DNA of 64,000 bases from Vibrio zhanjiangensis. GTDB lineage: Bacteria; Pseudomonadota; Gammaproteobacteria; Enterobacterales; Vibrionaceae. This document shows, piece by piece, positions 48,714-60,448 of this stretch. A program made the position numbers and the translations under genes. The stretch spans positions 62,001 through 126,000 of the forward strand of contig NZ_BSPW01000044.1 of NCBI RefSeq assembly GCF_030161235.1. The letters are read 5' to 3'. Position 1 is the first letter of the stretch; each line of letters begins with the position of its first letter. The notes under the pieces were generated by a model that made no database searches, had not been told where the DNA came from, and saw only the letters and a program-made list of their open reading frames with translations.

Positions 48714-50482
48714 GCAAAAGTAAACTATCTCCCACAGCTAAAAAAACAGCTAAAAAAACAGCTAAAAATGTGCCGAAGAAAAAACCTGCTGATAGAGAAG
48801 CACCCAGTTTCATTCGATGGCGCTTCTATTTGGTTTTAGTGGTTATGTTTGGCGCTTTTATGTCTCTAATCACAAGAATTGCCTATATCCAAATTATTGA
48901 GCCTGATAACCTTATCCAGCAAGGTGATTTACGTTCAGTTCGAGCGAAAACCATTCATTCTGCTCGCGGTATTATCTCGGATCGTAATGGCGAGCCGCTT
49001 GCTGTTAGCGTTCCTGTCGAAGCGGTATGGGCCGATCCAGTCACTATCTTTAAACGTGATGGTTTGGCGAATATGGACTCTTGGTATGCATTGGCTGATG
49101 TTTTGGGTCTTGACCGCCAGAAAATGGTGGACAAGATTAGAAGCAATAAATCTCGGCGTTTTATTTATCTTCAGCGCCAAGTGAGCCCAGCGATGGCTAA
49201 CTATATCAGAGAGTTAAAATTAGCGGGTGTCGGACTCAAGGCTGAGTCTCGTCGTTACTACCCAACAGGTGAAGTGAGTGCCCATTTGGTGGGGGTGACC
49301 GGTATTGATGGACATGGTTTAGAAGGTACTGAACGCAGCTACGATAAGTGGCTAACGGGAGAAGCAGGAAAACGCATTATACGTAAAGACAGATATGGAC
49401 GAGTGGTTGAAAATATTTCGCTTGAGGAAAGAGAACAAGGCAAACCGTTAGAACTCACTATTGACCAGAGAATTCAAGCGATTGCGTACCGTTCCATCAA
49501 GCAGGCAGTGGCTGACTATAGAGCCACATCAGCCACTGCGGTGATTTTGGACGTAAAAACAGGGGCAGTCTTAGCTATGGTGAATGCTCCTTCATACAAT
49601 CCCAATAATCGCGCTGATCTCCAGTCTGCAAAGATGCGAAATCGTGCTATAACCGATGCCTTTGAGCCAGGTTCCACAGTGAAGCCTTTTGTCGTATTGG
49701 CAGCGCTAGAAAACGGAGTGGCTAATAAAGAGACCATTATTGACACGGGTAATGGCATTATGCCAATTGGCGGCCAAAAGGTGCGTGATACGTCGAAGGT
49801 AGGCAAAGCAGACTTGGCCACGATTTTGAAAAAGTCGAGTAATGTTGGTGTTGCTAAACTTGCGTTGGATATGCCGCTTGAAGCGTTATTAGGCATGTAT
49901 AGCTCGGTAGGCTTCGGTGAGCTGTCTGGGTTAAACCTTGTTGGAGAAACACAAGGTATTTTTCCTAACCGTCGTCGCTGGTCAAAGTTTGAAATAGCCA
50001 CTTTAGCGTTTGGATATGGTTTGACGATCACGCCTCTGCAGTTGGCACACGCATACGCAACCTTGGGTAATTACGGAAAATACCAACCGATTCATATTAT
50101 AGAAAGTAATCAACAAGATTTGTCGCGTCAGGTGATTAATAAAGACAACGCTCGCATTGTTCTTGAGATGCTTGAAACGGTAACCCAGCCTGGTGGAACA
50201 GCCACAAAAGCAGCGGTTCCTGGTTATCGTGTTGCGGCAAAAACGGGCACATCACGCAAAGCAATTGCTGGTGGCTATGGAGACGAATATTTTGCCTATA
50301 CCGCAGGAATTGCTCCAGTGAGTAACCCTAAAATTGCGGTGGTTGTGGTTGTTAATGAGCCTCAAGGTGATAACTACTACGGTGGTTCGGTCGCAGGGCC
50401 AGTATTTGCTGAAATCACCAAAGGTACGTTACAAATTCTTAATGTTGCCCCCGACGAGAACCGATTTAAAAAAGATAAATAG
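48710..50482 (+). CDS. ftsI: Septal peptidoglycan transpeptidase FtsI (PBP3)
   Basis: Crosslinks peptidoglycan at the division septum with FtsW. The 590 residues (E. coli 588) begin with an unusually lysine-rich cytoplasmic segment encoded by tandem repeats, then a membrane helix (about 38-58, YLVLVVMFGAFMSLITRIAYI), a pedestal domain and the transpeptidase with nucleophile Ser322 in EPGSTVKPF, SSN in KKSSNVGVAK and KTG in AAKTGTSRKA. Four-base overlap with ftsL; murE follows after nine bases. Confidence 0.96.
   Translation: MSKSKLSPTAKKTAKKTAKNVPKKKPADREAPSFIRWRFYLVLVVMFGAFMSLITRIAYIQIIEPDNLIQQGDLRSVRAKTIHSARGIISDRNGEPLAVSVPVEAVWADPVTIFKRDGLANMDSWYALADVLGLDRQKMVDKIRSNKSRRFIYLQRQVSPAMANYIRELKLAGVGLKAESRRYYPTGEVSAHLVGVTGIDGHGLEGTERSYDKWLTGEAGKRIIRKDRYGRVVENISLEEREQGKPLELTIDQRIQAIAYRSIKQAVADYRATSATAVILDVKTGAVLAMVNAPSYNPNNRADLQSAKMRNRAITDAFEPGSTVKPFVVLAALENGVANKETIIDTGNGIMPIGGQKVRDTSKVGKADLATILKKSSNVGVAKLALDMPLEALLGMYSSVGFGELSGLNLVGETQGIFPNRRRWSKFEIATLAFGYGLTITPLQLAHAYATLGNYGKYQPIHIIESNQQDLSRQVINKDNARIVLEMLETVTQPGGTATKAAVPGYRVAAKTGTSRKAIAGGYGDEYFAYTAGIAPVSNPKIAVVVVVNEPQGDNYYGGSVAGPVFAEITKGTLQILNVAPDENRFKKDK
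48734..48769 (+). repeat. Three 12-bp tandem repeats in the ftsI start
   Basis: Units ACAGCTAAAAAA, ACAGCTAAAAAA and ACAGCTAAAAAT encode T-A-K-K, T-A-K-K, T-A-K-N in the cytoplasmic tail of FtsI. Each contains a run of six to seven A. Confidence 0.9.
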
Positions 50483-50491
50483 AGAAACACT

Positions 50492-51976
50492 ATGCCCAAA
50501 TCATTAATGCTTGTTGAACTGCTTGCCCCCTGGCTAACGATTCCTGCCAAGGAAAAGCTGGATATTCGGGTTGAAAGGCTGGAGCTGGACAGTCGTCGGG
50601 TGAGCTCAGGGTGCACTTTTGTCGCCGTGAACGGGCATTCTGTTGATGGAAGGGATTTTATCGATTCGGCGGTTTTTAAAGGCGCAAATGCCGTTATTGC
50701 GCAAGCGAATGAAATTAACCCTCATGGCATCATTGACTGGCGAGACAAGGTTCCAGTGATTTATATCGAGGGGCTTCATCAGCACCTTTCGCAGATGGCA
50801 AATAGGTTAATACCACTGGAACACAATCGTTTGATTGCAGTGACAGGGACTAATGGTAAAACGACGATTACTCAATTAATCGCTCAGTGGCTATGCCTTT
50901 TGGGTGAAAAAACGGCCGTGCTTGGTACTACGGGCAATGGTTTTCTTGAACAGCTGCAACCTGCTACGAATACGACTGGTCACGCATTTGAAATTCAACA
51001 TACTTTGTCTGATTTAGAGCGCCAAGGTGCTCGTTACACTGCAATGGAAGTTTCCTCTCATGGCTTAGTGCAAGGCCGAGTGAAGGCTCTTAAATTTGCT
51101 GTCGGGGTATTTTCTAATTTAAGCCGCGATCACCTCGATTATCATGGAACTATGGAGCACTACGCGCTCGCTAAGCGCTCACTTTTTAGTGAACATCATT
51201 GCAGTCGATCAGTGATCAATATTGATGATCCCATCGGCGCTTCTTGGGCGGCGGAACTACATCCTTGTATTCCAGTATCTTTGTCACCGATAAAATCTGG
51301 TCAGGGGGTGTATGCCACCCACATAGATTACTCGGATTCGGGGATTGAGATAACTTTTTCGGGCCAGTTTGGTGATGGTTGCTTCTTTGTGCCTTTGATT
51401 GGTGAATTCAATGCCAGCAATGTGCTGTTGGCTTTTGCTACCATATTGTCACTTGGCTATGAAAAAAACGCTCTGATTGATACGGCCAATCAATTGAAGT
51501 CTGTTTTGGGACGCATGGAATTATTTCAGGCTGTCGGTAAGGCAAAAATAGTGGTGGATTATGCTCATACGCCAGATGCATTGGAGAAAGCTCTTTTGGC
51601 GCTTAAGAAGCATTGTCGTGGCAGGTTGTGGGCAATTTTTGGCTGTGGTGGGGACCGAGATAAAGGCAAACGACCATTAATGGCCGCTATTGGTGAATCA
51701 CTTGCAGATACAGTCATTTTGACCGATGACAATCCTCGAAGCGAACAGCCAACTGAGATAGTAAAAGATATGTTGAATGGAATGATGTCTCCCACAAAAG
51801 TCATCGTGGAACACGATCGCTATCAAGCTTTAGCCTACGCTCTGCAGCACAGCAACGCTGATGATATTATCTTTTTAGCAGGTAAAGGTCATGAAGACTA
51901 CCAGATCATAGGTGATGAAAGGCGACACTATTCTGATCGAGAATCAGCAGCACAACTTTTGGAGCTAACATTATGA
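50492..51976 (+). CDS. murE: UDP-MurNAc-tripeptide synthetase (meso-diaminopimelate adding)
   Basis: Adds the third residue to the peptidoglycan stem peptide in the cytoplasm. The 494 residues (E. coli 495) show the ATP site [25 protein letters not shown], and the specificity motif DNPR in [11 protein letters not shown], which marks meso-diaminopimelate use. C-terminal [10 protein letters not shown] is also typical. Four-base overlap with murF. Confidence 0.97.
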   Translation: MPKSLMLVELLAPWLTIPAKEKLDIRVERLELDSRRVSSGCTFVAVNGHSVDGRDFIDSAVFKGANAVIAQANEINPHGIIDWRDKVPVIYIEGLHQHLSQMANRLIPLEHNRLIAVTGTNGKTTITQLIAQWLCLLGEKTAVLGTTGNGFLEQLQPATNTTGHAFEIQHTLSDLERQGARYTAMEVSSHGLVQGRVKALKFAVGVFSNLSRDHLDYHGTMEHYALAKRSLFSEHHCSRSVINIDDPIGASWAAELHPCIPVSLSPIKSGQGVYATHIDYSDSGIEITFSGQFGDGCFFVPLIGEFNASNVLLAFATILSLGYEKNALIDTANQLKSVLGRMELFQAVGKAKIVVDYAHTPDALEKALLALKKHCRGRLWAIFGCGGDRDKGKRPLMAAIGESLADTVILTDDNPRSEQPTEIVKDMLNGMMSPTKVIVEHDRYQALAYALQHSNADDIIFLAGKGHEDYQIIGDERRHYSDRESAAQLLELTL

Positions 51977-53331
51977 TTCCTTTGATGCTATCACAGTTGC
52001 TTGAGGTGCTTGACGCTGAGCTTATCGGCAATGATGTCGTAGTTAAAAACGTGTCTACCGATACACGAACAATAGAACCCGATTCCCTTTTTGTGGCTTT
52101 AATCGGTGAGAAGTTTGACGCCCATGATTTTGTGGGAGAGGCTGAGCTATCTGGCGCTATCGCGTTACTTGTTAGTCGATGTGTTGATACTCAAGTGCCT
52201 CAGCTATTGGTTAAGGACACTAAAGTGGCCCTAGGAAAACTGGCTCAGTTTGTCCATCAAATATGTCACACGCCAACGGTGGCAATTACGGGGAGCTGCG
52301 GTAAAACGACAGTGAAAGAAATGGTGGCGAGCATTATGGCTCAAAAAGGGCGAGTGCTTTATACCTCTGGTAATTTCAATAATGATATTGGTGTGCCTCT
52401 GACATTACTGCGTTCTCAACCAGAAGATGACTTTGCCGTGATTGAACTAGGCGCTAATCATATTGGTGAAATTGCTTATACGACCCAGCTGGTGAGACCG
52501 GATGTTGCACTGGTTAACAATGTGGCTGCAGCGCATTTAGAAGGTTTTGGCTCTTTAGAAGGGGTCAAAAAAGCAAAGGGTGAAATCTACCAAGGGCTTA
52601 AGTCTGGTTCAGTCGCCATCGTGAATTTGGATAGCCATGGAGATGAGCTTTGGCAGGATGTGTTATCTGACAAAACAGTGAAAACATTCTCACTCTCTGA
52701 TAACAGAGCTCAATATAAAGCACGTAATCTAAACATGAAGGCAAATGGGATGGCTTCTTTTACGATTGATACGCCGGATACCAGCTTTGATGTTTCGTTA
52801 GGGATTATGGGGCAACACAATGTCGCTAACGCACTTGCTGCAACCGCACTTTCTATTGAATTGGGAGCGTCACCAGCGATGATTACTTCGGGTTTGGAAG
52901 CTTTATCCAAAGTGAAAGGGCGAGTTGAAAGTATCGAGCTTACGGACAATATCAAATTGATCGATGATAGCTACAATGCGAGCGTCCCGGCTATGAAAGC
53001 GGCTGCCGATCTATTGGCTAGCTTCGATGGTGTGCGGTGGCTTATTTTAGGCAATATGGCTGAATTGGGTGCGGAAAGTCTTGCACTTCATCGCCAAGTC
53101 GGTGAACATGCGGCGCCGTTTAAATTTGAATATGTGCTTACTTATGGGGCTGATGGCATAGCGATTAGCGATGTTTGCCAAGGTAAGCATTTTGACACTC
53201 ATGAAAATATGATTGAGTTTATTAAGCAGCACATTACTGAGCATACTGGCTCTCAAACATTACTTGTTAAAGGCGCAAATAGTGCTGGAATGAGCCATAT
53301 TGTTGCTGCTTTGAAGGAGATGTATATATGA
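51973..53331 (+). CDS. murF: UDP-MurNAc-pentapeptide synthetase (D-Ala-D-Ala adding)
   Basis: Joins D-Ala-D-Ala to the tripeptide precursor. The 452 residues equal the E. coli length. The ATP loop is [13 protein letters not shown], with [12 protein letters not shown] and [13 protein letters not shown] following, and [15 protein letters not shown] in the C-terminal domain. Overlaps murE and mraY by four bases each (ATGA), showing coupled translation. The D-Ala-D-Ala ligase gene ddlB is not in the cluster. Confidence 0.97.
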   Translation: MIPLMLSQLLEVLDAELIGNDVVVKNVSTDTRTIEPDSLFVALIGEKFDAHDFVGEAELSGAIALLVSRCVDTQVPQLLVKDTKVALGKLAQFVHQICHTPTVAITGSCGKTTVKEMVASIMAQKGRVLYTSGNFNNDIGVPLTLLRSQPEDDFAVIELGANHIGEIAYTTQLVRPDVALVNNVAAAHLEGFGSLEGVKKAKGEIYQGLKSGSVAIVNLDSHGDELWQDVLSDKTVKTFSLSDNRAQYKARNLNMKANGMASFTIDTPDTSFDVSLGIMGQHNVANALAATALSIELGASPAMITSGLEALSKVKGRVESIELTDNIKLIDDSYNASVPAMKAAADLLASFDGVRWLILGNMAELGAESLALHRQVGEHAAPFKFEYVLTYGADGIAISDVCQGKHFDTHENMIEFIKQHITEHTGSQTLLVKGANSAGMSHIVAALKEMYI

Positions 53332-54410
53332 TTATTTGGCTTGCAGAGCTTCTACAGCCATACTTTTCATTCTTCCGCTTATTTGAATATTTGTCTTTTC
53401 GAGCCATTGTGAGTGTTTTAACTGCGCTAGCTTTATCTCTTTGGATGGGGCCTCGTCTTATAAAACGGCTGCAAATGTTACAGATTGGACAAGTTGTTCG
53501 TGACGAGGGTCCTGAATCACATTTTAGTAAACGAGGCACCCCAACCATGGGCGGACTGATGATCTTAACGACTATTATCACTACCGTCATTGTTTGGGCT
53601 GATCTTTCGAATCCCTATGTTTGGGCCGTATTAGCGGTTTTAACGGGTTATGGTATTGTCGGCTTTGTTGATGATTATCGCAAAGTGGTCAACAAAGATA
53701 CGGATGGTTTGATCGCTCGCTGGAAATATTTTTGGCAGTCAGCGATAGCTTTGGTGGTTTCTTTTGCCTTGTATGCACATGGTAAAGATACGACAGCAAC
53801 TCAACTTGTGGTACCTTTTTTCAAGGATGTTATGCCTCAACTTGGGCTTTTCTACATAGTGCTTAGCTATTTTGTTATCGTAGGAACGAGTAATGCAGTT
53901 AATTTGACCGATGGTCTAGATGGATTGGCAATTATGCCAACTGTGCTAGTGTCTGCTGGATTTGCGGCTATTGCATGGGCTACAGGGAACGTCAACTTTG
54001 CCAATTACCTCCATATTCCTTATGTGCCCTTAGCCTCTGAGTTGGTGGTTGTTTGTACCGCAATGGTTGGTGCTGGTTTGGGCTTTTTGTGGTTCAATAC
54101 CTATCCAGCTCAAGTGTTCATGGGTGATGTAGGCTCGCTCGCTCTAGGCGGTGCACTTGGTACGATTGCGGTACTTGTTCGACAAGAATTTGTCCTTGTC
54201 ATCATGGGCGGTGTCTTTGTCATGGAGACTTTGTCTGTGATCTTACAAGTTGGTTCCTACAAACTCAGAGGTCAACGTATTTTTCGCATGGCACCAATTC
54301 ATCATCACTATGAGCTAAAAGGTTGGCCTGAGCCTCGTGTAATCGTGCGTTTTTGGATCATCTCAATCGTTTTGGTACTGGTTGGTTTAGCCACACTGAA
54401 AGTACGTTAA
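53328..54410 (+). CDS. mraY: Phospho-MurNAc-pentapeptide transferase
   Basis: Moves phospho-MurNAc-pentapeptide to undecaprenyl phosphate, making lipid I in the inner membrane. The 360 residues equal E. coli MraY, with about ten helices. Catalytic aspartates are in GFVDDYRK and in [10 protein letters not shown], and the HHH-type motif in [15 protein letters not shown]. Four-base overlap with murF; murD follows after 11 bases. Confidence 0.97.
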   Translation: MIIWLAELLQPYFSFFRLFEYLSFRAIVSVLTALALSLWMGPRLIKRLQMLQIGQVVRDEGPESHFSKRGTPTMGGLMILTTIITTVIVWADLSNPYVWAVLAVLTGYGIVGFVDDYRKVVNKDTDGLIARWKYFWQSAIALVVSFALYAHGKDTTATQLVVPFFKDVMPQLGLFYIVLSYFVIVGTSNAVNLTDGLDGLAIMPTVLVSAGFAAIAWATGNVNFANYLHIPYVPLASELVVVCTAMVGAGLGFLWFNTYPAQVFMGDVGSLALGGALGTIAVLVRQEFVLVIMGGVFVMETLSVILQVGSYKLRGQRIFRMAPIHHHYELKGWPEPRVIVRFWIISIVLVLVGLATLKVR

Positions 54411-54421
54411 GGAAATAGAGT

Positions 54422-55747
54422 TTGATTTTGGAATCATGGCAAAATATTAAACAAGTCGTTGTTATAGGGCTTGGAATGACGGGGCTCTCTGTAGTCCGGT
54501 ACTTATCTTCCTTACCTTATAATCTGGCCATAAAAGTAGTCGATACGCGCGAGCACCCTCCTGGTGTGGAGTCGTTGCCTCAAGGCGTTGAATTGTCTTG
54601 TGGTGGCTGGCCCTATGACTGGATGAAAAATGCAGACCTTATCGTTGTAAACCCTGGTATAGCACTTTCTACGCCTGAGCTTCAACAAGCTGTGCAGAAC
54701 GGTATTCCTGTCGTCGGGGATATTGAACTTTTCGCGTGGCATGTTGATAAACCAGTGATCGCGATAACGGGCTCAAATGGTAAGAGTACGGTGACTGATC
54801 TGGCTGGAGTTGTATCAAATGCCTCTGGAGTGAAGGCGGTCATTGGTGGAAATATAGGTGTTCCCGCACTTGATTTGCTTAAACAAGACGCTGACTTATA
54901 TATTTTAGAACTATCTAGCTTTCAATTGGAGACGACCTCCAGCCTTTGTCTGATGGCGGCCGCTTTTCTGAATCTTTCAGAAGATCATATGGATAGATAC
55001 CTTGATATAGAAGCATATCGGCAAGCTAAGTTGCGTATTTTTGCCCATGCTCAATCGGGTATTGTTAATGCTGATGATTTGGCGACCTACCCAGAGCAAC
55101 AAGACTTGCGCTTGATAGAGTTTAGCTTAGATAAACACACTGAATTCCATGTCGCATCAATAGATGGACGAGAATTCTTATGTCATAGAGATGCGCCTAT
55201 CTTAGCGGCTGATGAGCTCAATTTAGTGGGACGGCATAACATGGCCAATGCTCTTGTCGTATTGGCGTTGCTGAACGAAGCGGGTGTCGATGTGGCTGCT
55301 GGATTGGATGCATTGAAGGCTTATAAAGGGCTAGCTCACAGATGTCAGATTGTATCTGATAGGCAAGGTGTTAAGTGGGTTAATGATTCCAAAGCAACCA
55401 ATGTTGCCAGTACTTTGGCAGCCTTATCTGGATTGTCTCTTCCTGGGAAGCTTTATTTGCTTGTCGGGGGAGATGGCAAAGGAGCGGATTTCTCAGAGCT
55501 TGGGCCAGTATTGCAGGCTTTGAATGTTCAGCTGTGCTGCTTTGGTCAAGATGGCCCGCGTTTATTACCACTAACTAAGGACTCAAAGTATTTTGAAACA
55601 TTGGAAGAAATCGTTCAGTGGGTCAGTACCAGAGTTGAGAGTGGCGACATGGTTATGCTTTCACCTGCGTGTGCTAGCTTCGATCAGTTTGACAATTTTA
55701 TGGCTCGTGGTGAGGCATTTGCTGCACTAGCCAGACAATACTCGTAA
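54422..55747 (+). CDS. murD: UDP-MurNAc-L-alanine:D-glutamate ligase
   Basis: Adds D-glutamate to UDP-MurNAc-L-alanine. The 441 residues (E. coli 438) show [17 protein letters not shown] at the nucleotide-binding N-terminus, the ATP loop [27 protein letters not shown] and [17 protein letters not shown]. No ATG fits; the start appears to be TTG 54422, eight bases after AAGGA. ftsW follows after eight bases. Confidence 0.94.
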   Translation: MILESWQNIKQVVVIGLGMTGLSVVRYLSSLPYNLAIKVVDTREHPPGVESLPQGVELSCGGWPYDWMKNADLIVVNPGIALSTPELQQAVQNGIPVVGDIELFAWHVDKPVIAITGSNGKSTVTDLAGVVSNASGVKAVIGGNIGVPALDLLKQDADLYILELSSFQLETTSSLCLMAAAFLNLSEDHMDRYLDIEAYRQAKLRIFAHAQSGIVNADDLATYPEQQDLRLIEFSLDKHTEFHVASIDGREFLCHRDAPILAADELNLVGRHNMANALVVLALLNEAGVDVAAGLDALKAYKGLAHRCQIVSDRQGVKWVNDSKATNVASTLAALSGLSLPGKLYLLVGGDGKGADFSELGPVLQALNVQLCCFGQDGPRLLPLTKDSKYFETLEEIVQWVSTRVESGDMVMLSPACASFDQFDNFMARGEAFAALARQYS

Positions 55748-55755
55748 TTTCTACC

Positions 55756-56955
55756 ATGCATATGCGAAACTTGTTATCAAACGTTAAACTTTGGATAACC
55801 ACATCTTCTCCAGAGGCTTTATTTGACCGTCAGTTGGTTTGGATTGCGTTAGGACTAATGTTGGCTGGTTTAGTCATGGTCACTTCAGCTTCATTTCCAA
55901 TCAGTTCTCGCCTCACTGACCAACCGTTTCACTTCATGTTTCGTCATGCAATCTTTCTTTTACTTGCACTGTCTACCGCCAGCGTCGTACTTCAAATTCC
56001 GCTGAGCAAATGGTCACAATATGCTTCCCTATTACTGGGATTATCGTTTGTTCTTCTGATCGTTGTATTGCTGGCGGGGAAATCTGTTAATGGAGCATCT
56101 CGCTGGATACCTCTGGGCTTATTTAACCTTCAGCCTGCAGAAGTCGCTAAGTTGTCACTGTTTATTTTTATGTCTGGCTATTTAGTTCGTAAACATCAGG
56201 AAGTTCGTTCGAGTTTTTTTGGCGGATTTATTAAGCCGATTATTATTTTTGGCACCTTGGCCAGCTTACTGTTACTTCAACCCGATTTGGGAACAGTCAT
56301 TGTGATGTTAGTGACCCTATTTGGCATGCTGTTTATTGCTGGAGCTAAGTTAAGTCAATTCTTAGCCCTTATGGTCGTGGGTATTTTGTCTGTGGCTGCA
56401 CTTATCTTACTAGAGCCTTATCGAGTAAGACGAGTGACTTCTTTTCTCGACCCGTGGGATGACCCTTTTGGCAGTGGTTATCAGTTAACGCAGTCATTAA
56501 TGGCTTTTGGGCGAGGAGAGTGGTTGGGACAAGGTTTAGGTAATTCAATTCAAAAGCTTGAGTATTTGCCTGAAGCGCATACCGACTTTGTTTTTGCAGT
56601 GCTTGCAGAAGAATTAGGTTTTATTGGCGTCGTTTTAGTGCTTATGTTGATCTTCAGTCTCGTGGTGAAAGCTGCTTTGATAGGGCGTAAAGCGTTTGAC
56701 AACAATTTGCTTTTTGGTGGTTATCTTGCATTTGGCATTGGAATTTGGTTTGCGTTTCAAACATTAGTGAACGTTGGAGCGGCTGCAGGTATGGTCCCGA
56801 CGAAGGGATTAACCTTGCCTTTGATAAGCTACGGCGGCTCAAGTTTGATCATTATGACGGTCGCTGTGGCGATATTGCTGCGAATTGATTTTGAATGCCG
56901 TCTTAATATGCGTACTTCAAGGCCAGAAAAGATAGAAAATGATGAAAAAAAATAA
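55756..56955 (+). CDS. ftsW: Septal peptidoglycan polymerase FtsW (SEDS)
   Basis: Glycosyltransferase that polymerises lipid II at the septum with FtsI. The 399 residues form about ten helices (first near 27-50). Conserved parts: [56 protein letters not shown] and [13 protein letters not shown] near the end. The methionine at codon 3 is an alternative start. It overlaps murG by 17 bases. Confidence 0.96.
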   Translation: MHMRNLLSNVKLWITTSSPEALFDRQLVWIALGLMLAGLVMVTSASFPISSRLTDQPFHFMFRHAIFLLLALSTASVVLQIPLSKWSQYASLLLGLSFVLLIVVLLAGKSVNGASRWIPLGLFNLQPAEVAKLSLFIFMSGYLVRKHQEVRSSFFGGFIKPIIIFGTLASLLLLQPDLGTVIVMLVTLFGMLFIAGAKLSQFLALMVVGILSVAALILLEPYRVRRVTSFLDPWDDPFGSGYQLTQSLMAFGRGEWLGQGLGNSIQKLEYLPEAHTDFVFAVLAEELGFIGVVLVLMLIFSLVVKAALIGRKAFDNNLLFGGYLAFGIGIWFAFQTLVNVGAAAGMVPTKGLTLPLISYGGSSLIIMTVAVAILLRIDFECRLNMRTSRPEKIENDEKK

Positions 56956-58003
56956 ACGATTAATGGTAATGGCTGGAGGTACTGGTGGGCACGTCTTCCC
57001 CGGTTTAGCTGTGGCCAAAAAACTTCAGCAACGAGGTTGGGATATTCGCTGGCTTGGAACTCAAGATCGGATGGAAGCAGAGTTAGTTCCTAAACACGGA
57101 ATTGAGATTGACTTTATTAACGTGAAAGGTTTGCGTGGTCAGGGCATTTTGAAGCTTATTTTGGCGCCTTTTCAAATCATAAATGCTGTTTTTCAAGCAA
57201 GAAAGCACATAAAATCTTGGCAGCCAGACGTCGTTCTTGGGATGGGCGGTTATGTGAGTGGTCCTGGTGGTGTTGCAGCGAGACTTGAGGGGATTCCTGT
57301 TGTGTTGCATGAGCAAAATGCAGTAGCCGGGTTGACCAACCGGTGGCTATCTCGCATTGCGTCTAAGGTTTTTCAAGCTTTCCCTGGCGCGTTCTCTAAC
57401 GCAGAAGTTGTTGGAAACCCTGTGCGAGAAGATGTGGTTGCGTTAAGTTCCCCTGAATTAAGAATGAGTGATCGCCACGGTGATATAAGAATTCTAGTGA
57501 TGGGAGGTAGCCAAGGCGCACAAATTCTCAATCACACTATGCCTGAGGTGATGGCAAAATTAGGCTCTGGCTATGAGATTCGTCATCAAGCCGGAAAAAA
57601 TCGTCAGATTGAGGTTGAATCTTGCTACCAAAAACATCAGGTTAAACATGCACAAGTTGTTGAATTTATCGATGACGTTGCAGACGCTTATGCGTGGGCC
57701 GATATAGTGATTTGCCGATCTGGTGCTTTAACTGTATCTGAAGTTGCTGCTGCTGGATTGGGTGCCGTGTTTATTCCATTTATGCATAAAGATAGGCAGC
57801 AAGCTTTGAATGCTGATCATCTGGTGGCGTGTGGTGCTGCAAAGATGATAGAGCAGCCTGAGTTGACAGCAGACAAACTCGCTCAGCAAATACGCCAGCT
57901 GGATCGTCATCAACTTATTGAAATGGCCAACCGAGCACGTTCAGTCGCAAGGCTAGATGCAGACTACAAAGTTGCTGAGGCCATTATTGCGCTAACAAAT
58001 TAA
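56939..58003 (+). CDS. murG: Lipid II synthase MurG
   Basis: Adds GlcNAc to lipid I on the cytoplasmic membrane face. The 354 residues (E. coli 355) show the G-loop [61 protein letters not shown] and the donor-binding [16 protein letters not shown]. The ATG at 56939 lies in the end of ftsW; an adjacent ATG at 56942 is equally likely. Confidence 0.96.
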   Translation: MMKKNKRLMVMAGGTGGHVFPGLAVAKKLQQRGWDIRWLGTQDRMEAELVPKHGIEIDFINVKGLRGQGILKLILAPFQIINAVFQARKHIKSWQPDVVLGMGGYVSGPGGVAARLEGIPVVLHEQNAVAGLTNRWLSRIASKVFQAFPGAFSNAEVVGNPVREDVVALSSPELRMSDRHGDIRILVMGGSQGAQILNHTMPEVMAKLGSGYEIRHQAGKNRQIEVESCYQKHQVKHAQVVEFIDDVADAYAWADIVICRSGALTVSEVAAAGLGAVFIPFMHKDRQQALNADHLVACGAAKMIEQPELTADKLAQQIRQLDRHQLIEMANRARSVARLDADYKVAEAIIALTN

Positions 58004-58015
58004 CGAGAAATTTCC

Positions 58016-59479
58016 ATGACAATTCAACATACCCAAGATTTAGCGCAAATTCGCTCCATGGTGCCCGAAATGCGTCGTGTCAAATGCATACACTTTATCG
58101 GTATCGGAGGTGCTGGTATGAGTGGTATTGCTGAAGTTTTGCTTAATGAAGGCTATCAAATTTCTGGTTCAGATCTTGCCGATAACCAGGTTACTGAGAG
58201 TTTGGCCCAGAAAGGGGCTAAGATATTCATTGGCCATAATGAGTCAAATATTCAAAGGGCCAGCGTAGTGGTGGTGTCGACCGCGGTTAGTGAAGAAAAT
58301 CCAGAAATCAAAGCGGCTCGAGCGGCACGTATTCCCGTTGTACGTCGTGCTGAAATGTTGGCAGAGCTGATGCGTTTTCGTCATGGAATTGCAGTAGCAG
58401 GAACTCATGGTAAGACAACCACTACCGCTCTAGTTACTCAGATATACTCTGAGGCGGGCTTGGATCCGACCTTCGTTAATGGTGGCTTAGTGAAAAGCGC
58501 GGGTACGAATGCTCGTTTGGGGTCAAGTCGTATATTAATTGCAGAGGCAGATGAAAGTGACGCTTCATTTCTGCACTTGCAGCCCATGGTGAGCATTGTG
58601 ACTAATATTGAGTCAGATCATATGGACACTTATGGTGGTGACTTCGAAACGCTTAAGCAGACTTTTGTCGACTTTTTGCATAACTTACCTTTCTACGGTC
58701 AAGCCATTGTATGCATTGACGATCCAGTTGTGTGCGAGCTTGTCCCAAGGATCAGTCGACAAGTTATTACCTATGGCTTTAATGAGCAAGCGGATGTCCG
58801 TATTGAAAATTATCATCAACAGGGACAACAAGGCAAATTTACCATCGTACGTCATGGGCGGGCGAACATAGACATTACTCTCAATATGCCGGGGAGACAT
58901 AACGCACTCAATGCTGCCGCAGCAATAGCTGTGGCAACGGAAGATGATATTGATGATGATGCTATTTTGCGTGCAATGAAGTCCACACAAGGAACAGGGC
59001 GTCGATTCGAACATTTAGGTGAATTTGATACAGGAAATGGCAAGGTGATGTTGGTTGACGACTATGGTCACCATCCAACAGAAGTTGATGTAACAATTCA
59101 AGCGGCCCGTAATGGTTGGCAGGATAAACGTCTAATCATGGTGTTCCAGCCGCATCGTTATAGTCGTACTCGTGATTTATACGATGACTTTGCTAATGTA
59201 CTTGAGCAGGTTGATGTGCTGGTTATGCTGGATGTGTATTCGGCGGGTGAAAAACCTATTGCAGGGGCAGATGGACGCTCATTATGTCGTACTATTCGTA
59301 GTCGAGGAAAGCTTGACCCTATTTTTGTTCCTGATATCAGCGCATTACCATCAGTTTTAGCGAATGTTTTGCAAGCCGGTGACCTGGTGTTAACGCAAGG
59401 AGCGGGGGATATTGGCAAGGTAGCAAAGCAGCTCGCCGCGCTTAAACTCAATGTGGAAAGAATGAACGCTGGTGATTAA
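58016..59479 (+). CDS. murC: UDP-N-acetylmuramate:L-alanine ligase
   Basis: First amino acid-adding enzyme for the stem peptide. The 487 residues (E. coli 491) show [17 protein letters not shown], the ATP loop [39 protein letters not shown] and [13 protein letters not shown]. It begins 12 bases after murG. In many gammaproteobacteria ddlB follows; here 159 non-coding bases lead to ftsQ. Confidence 0.97.
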   Translation: MTIQHTQDLAQIRSMVPEMRRVKCIHFIGIGGAGMSGIAEVLLNEGYQISGSDLADNQVTESLAQKGAKIFIGHNESNIQRASVVVVSTAVSEENPEIKAARAARIPVVRRAEMLAELMRFRHGIAVAGTHGKTTTTALVTQIYSEAGLDPTFVNGGLVKSAGTNARLGSSRILIAEADESDASFLHLQPMVSIVTNIESDHMDTYGGDFETLKQTFVDFLHNLPFYGQAIVCIDDPVVCELVPRISRQVITYGFNEQADVRIENYHQQGQQGKFTIVRHGRANIDITLNMPGRHNALNAAAAIAVATEDDIDDDAILRAMKSTQGTGRRFEHLGEFDTGNGKVMLVDDYGHHPTEVDVTIQAARNGWQDKRLIMVFQPHRYSRTRDLYDDFANVLEQVDVLVMLDVYSAGEKPIAGADGRSLCRTIRSRGKLDPIFVPDISALPSVLANVLQAGDLVLTQGAGDIGKVAKQLAALKLNVERMNAGD

Positions 59480-59490
59480 AAAAGTGAAAT

Positions 59491-59517
59491 TTCTATTATT
59501 TGAGACAAATAATAGAA
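59491..59517. promoter_or_regulatory. Perfect 12-bp palindrome in the murC-ftsQ gap
   Basis: TTCTATTATTTG and CAAATAATAGAA flank AGA. No T run follows on the plus strand. It lies 28 bases before the -35 of the ftsQ promoter, so it may be an operator or an RNA stem ending or protecting the murC message. Confidence 0.55.
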
Positions 59518-59545
59518 TTAAAGTGTGATTTCTCAATTTCAATGT

Positions 59546-59573
59546 TTGATACTTTAGATGACGCCAGTATAAT
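59546..59573 (+). promoter_or_regulatory. ftsQAZ promoter
   Basis: TTGATA (59546-59551) and perfect TATAAT (59568-59573) with a 16-base spacer, about 65 bases before ftsQ. In E. coli, promoters for ftsQAZ lie inside ddlB; here the gene is absent and the promoter sits in the gap. Confidence 0.8.
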
Positions 59574-59638
59574 TCGAGGGCTAAAGTCAATACTTTACCT
59601 CAGTATGAAACATAGTTAGGGAATAGGGTTACGATTGA

Positions 59639-60448
59639 ATGACAAGAGTAACGGACTTGGTTGAAAGTGCGAATAGAGAAGATCGTCGTCTAACCGAGCT
59701 GCTGCTGGTAAGAAAACATGTCTTTGGTGGACTATTTTTATTACTCGTATTGTTGTTGATCTACTCAATCTTGTATTCCACCTTGTCTTGGATGTGGGAC
59801 GATGAACGTATACCGCTGTCTAACATTGTATTGGAAGGGAAGTTGAAGTACGTTTCATCTCTTGACGTACAGCGTGCATTTTCTACCTTGCCGCATGTGG
59901 GTACTTTTATGTCACAAGATGTCAAAGTCTTACAAGATACGGTAGAAAGCATACCTTGGGTGGCCCATGCCTCGATAAGAAAGCAATGGCCTGATACCGT
60001 TAAGGTGTTTCTAACTGAATATGCGGCTGTCGCCATCTGGAATGGTACTGAGCTGCTCAATCGTCAGGGCGATGTCTTTAATGGTGAGATTCAGAAGCTC
60101 ACGGACGATCGTGTTAAGCTATATGGCCCGACGGGGAGTAATCAGGAAGTATTGGAAGTTTGGCAAGAATTGAATCCCAAATTTGCCGCATTAAACCTCA
60201 ATATTTCATCTTTATTACTCAATGATCGCCGTGCTTGGCAGATTATTCTCGATAATGGTATTAGGCTTGAATTAGGCAAAGAGTATTTAAATGAGAGGGT
60301 CGAGCGATTTCTCTCGTTATACAAAAACTTAGGTAGCGATTCACAGAGAGTCAGCTATATTGACCTCAGGTATGACACAGGGGCTTCCGTTGGTTGGTTT
60401 CCCGGTCAAGAGTTAGAACAAGAGAGCACAGATGACAAAGACCGCTGA
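59639..60448 (+). CDS. ftsQ: Cell division protein FtsQ
   Basis: Bitopic divisome protein bridging FtsBL and later components. The 269 residues have a cytoplasmic tail, a membrane helix (about 30-50, GLFLLLVLLLIYSILYSTL), a POTRA domain (about 59-128, IPLSNIVLEGKLKYVSSLDV to WPDTVKVFLTEYAAVAIW) and a beta domain. The ATG at 59639 is preceded by AGGG. Its end overlaps the ftsA start by 17 bases. Confidence 0.94.
   Translation: MTRVTDLVESANREDRRLTELLLVRKHVFGGLFLLLVLLLIYSILYSTLSWMWDDERIPLSNIVLEGKLKYVSSLDVQRAFSTLPHVGTFMSQDVKVLQDTVESIPWVAHASIRKQWPDTVKVFLTEYAAVAIWNGTELLNRQGDVFNGEIQKLTDDRVKLYGPTGSNQEVLEVWQELNPKFAALNLNISSLLLNDRRAWQIILDNGIRLELGKEYLNERVERFLSLYKNLGSDSQRVSYIDLRYDTGASVGWFPGQELEQESTDDKDR

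Noticed and set aside
49516..50031. 171-codon minus-strand open frame opposite ftsI
   Set aside because: Antisense of a conserved coding region, low-complexity composition, no start signals.
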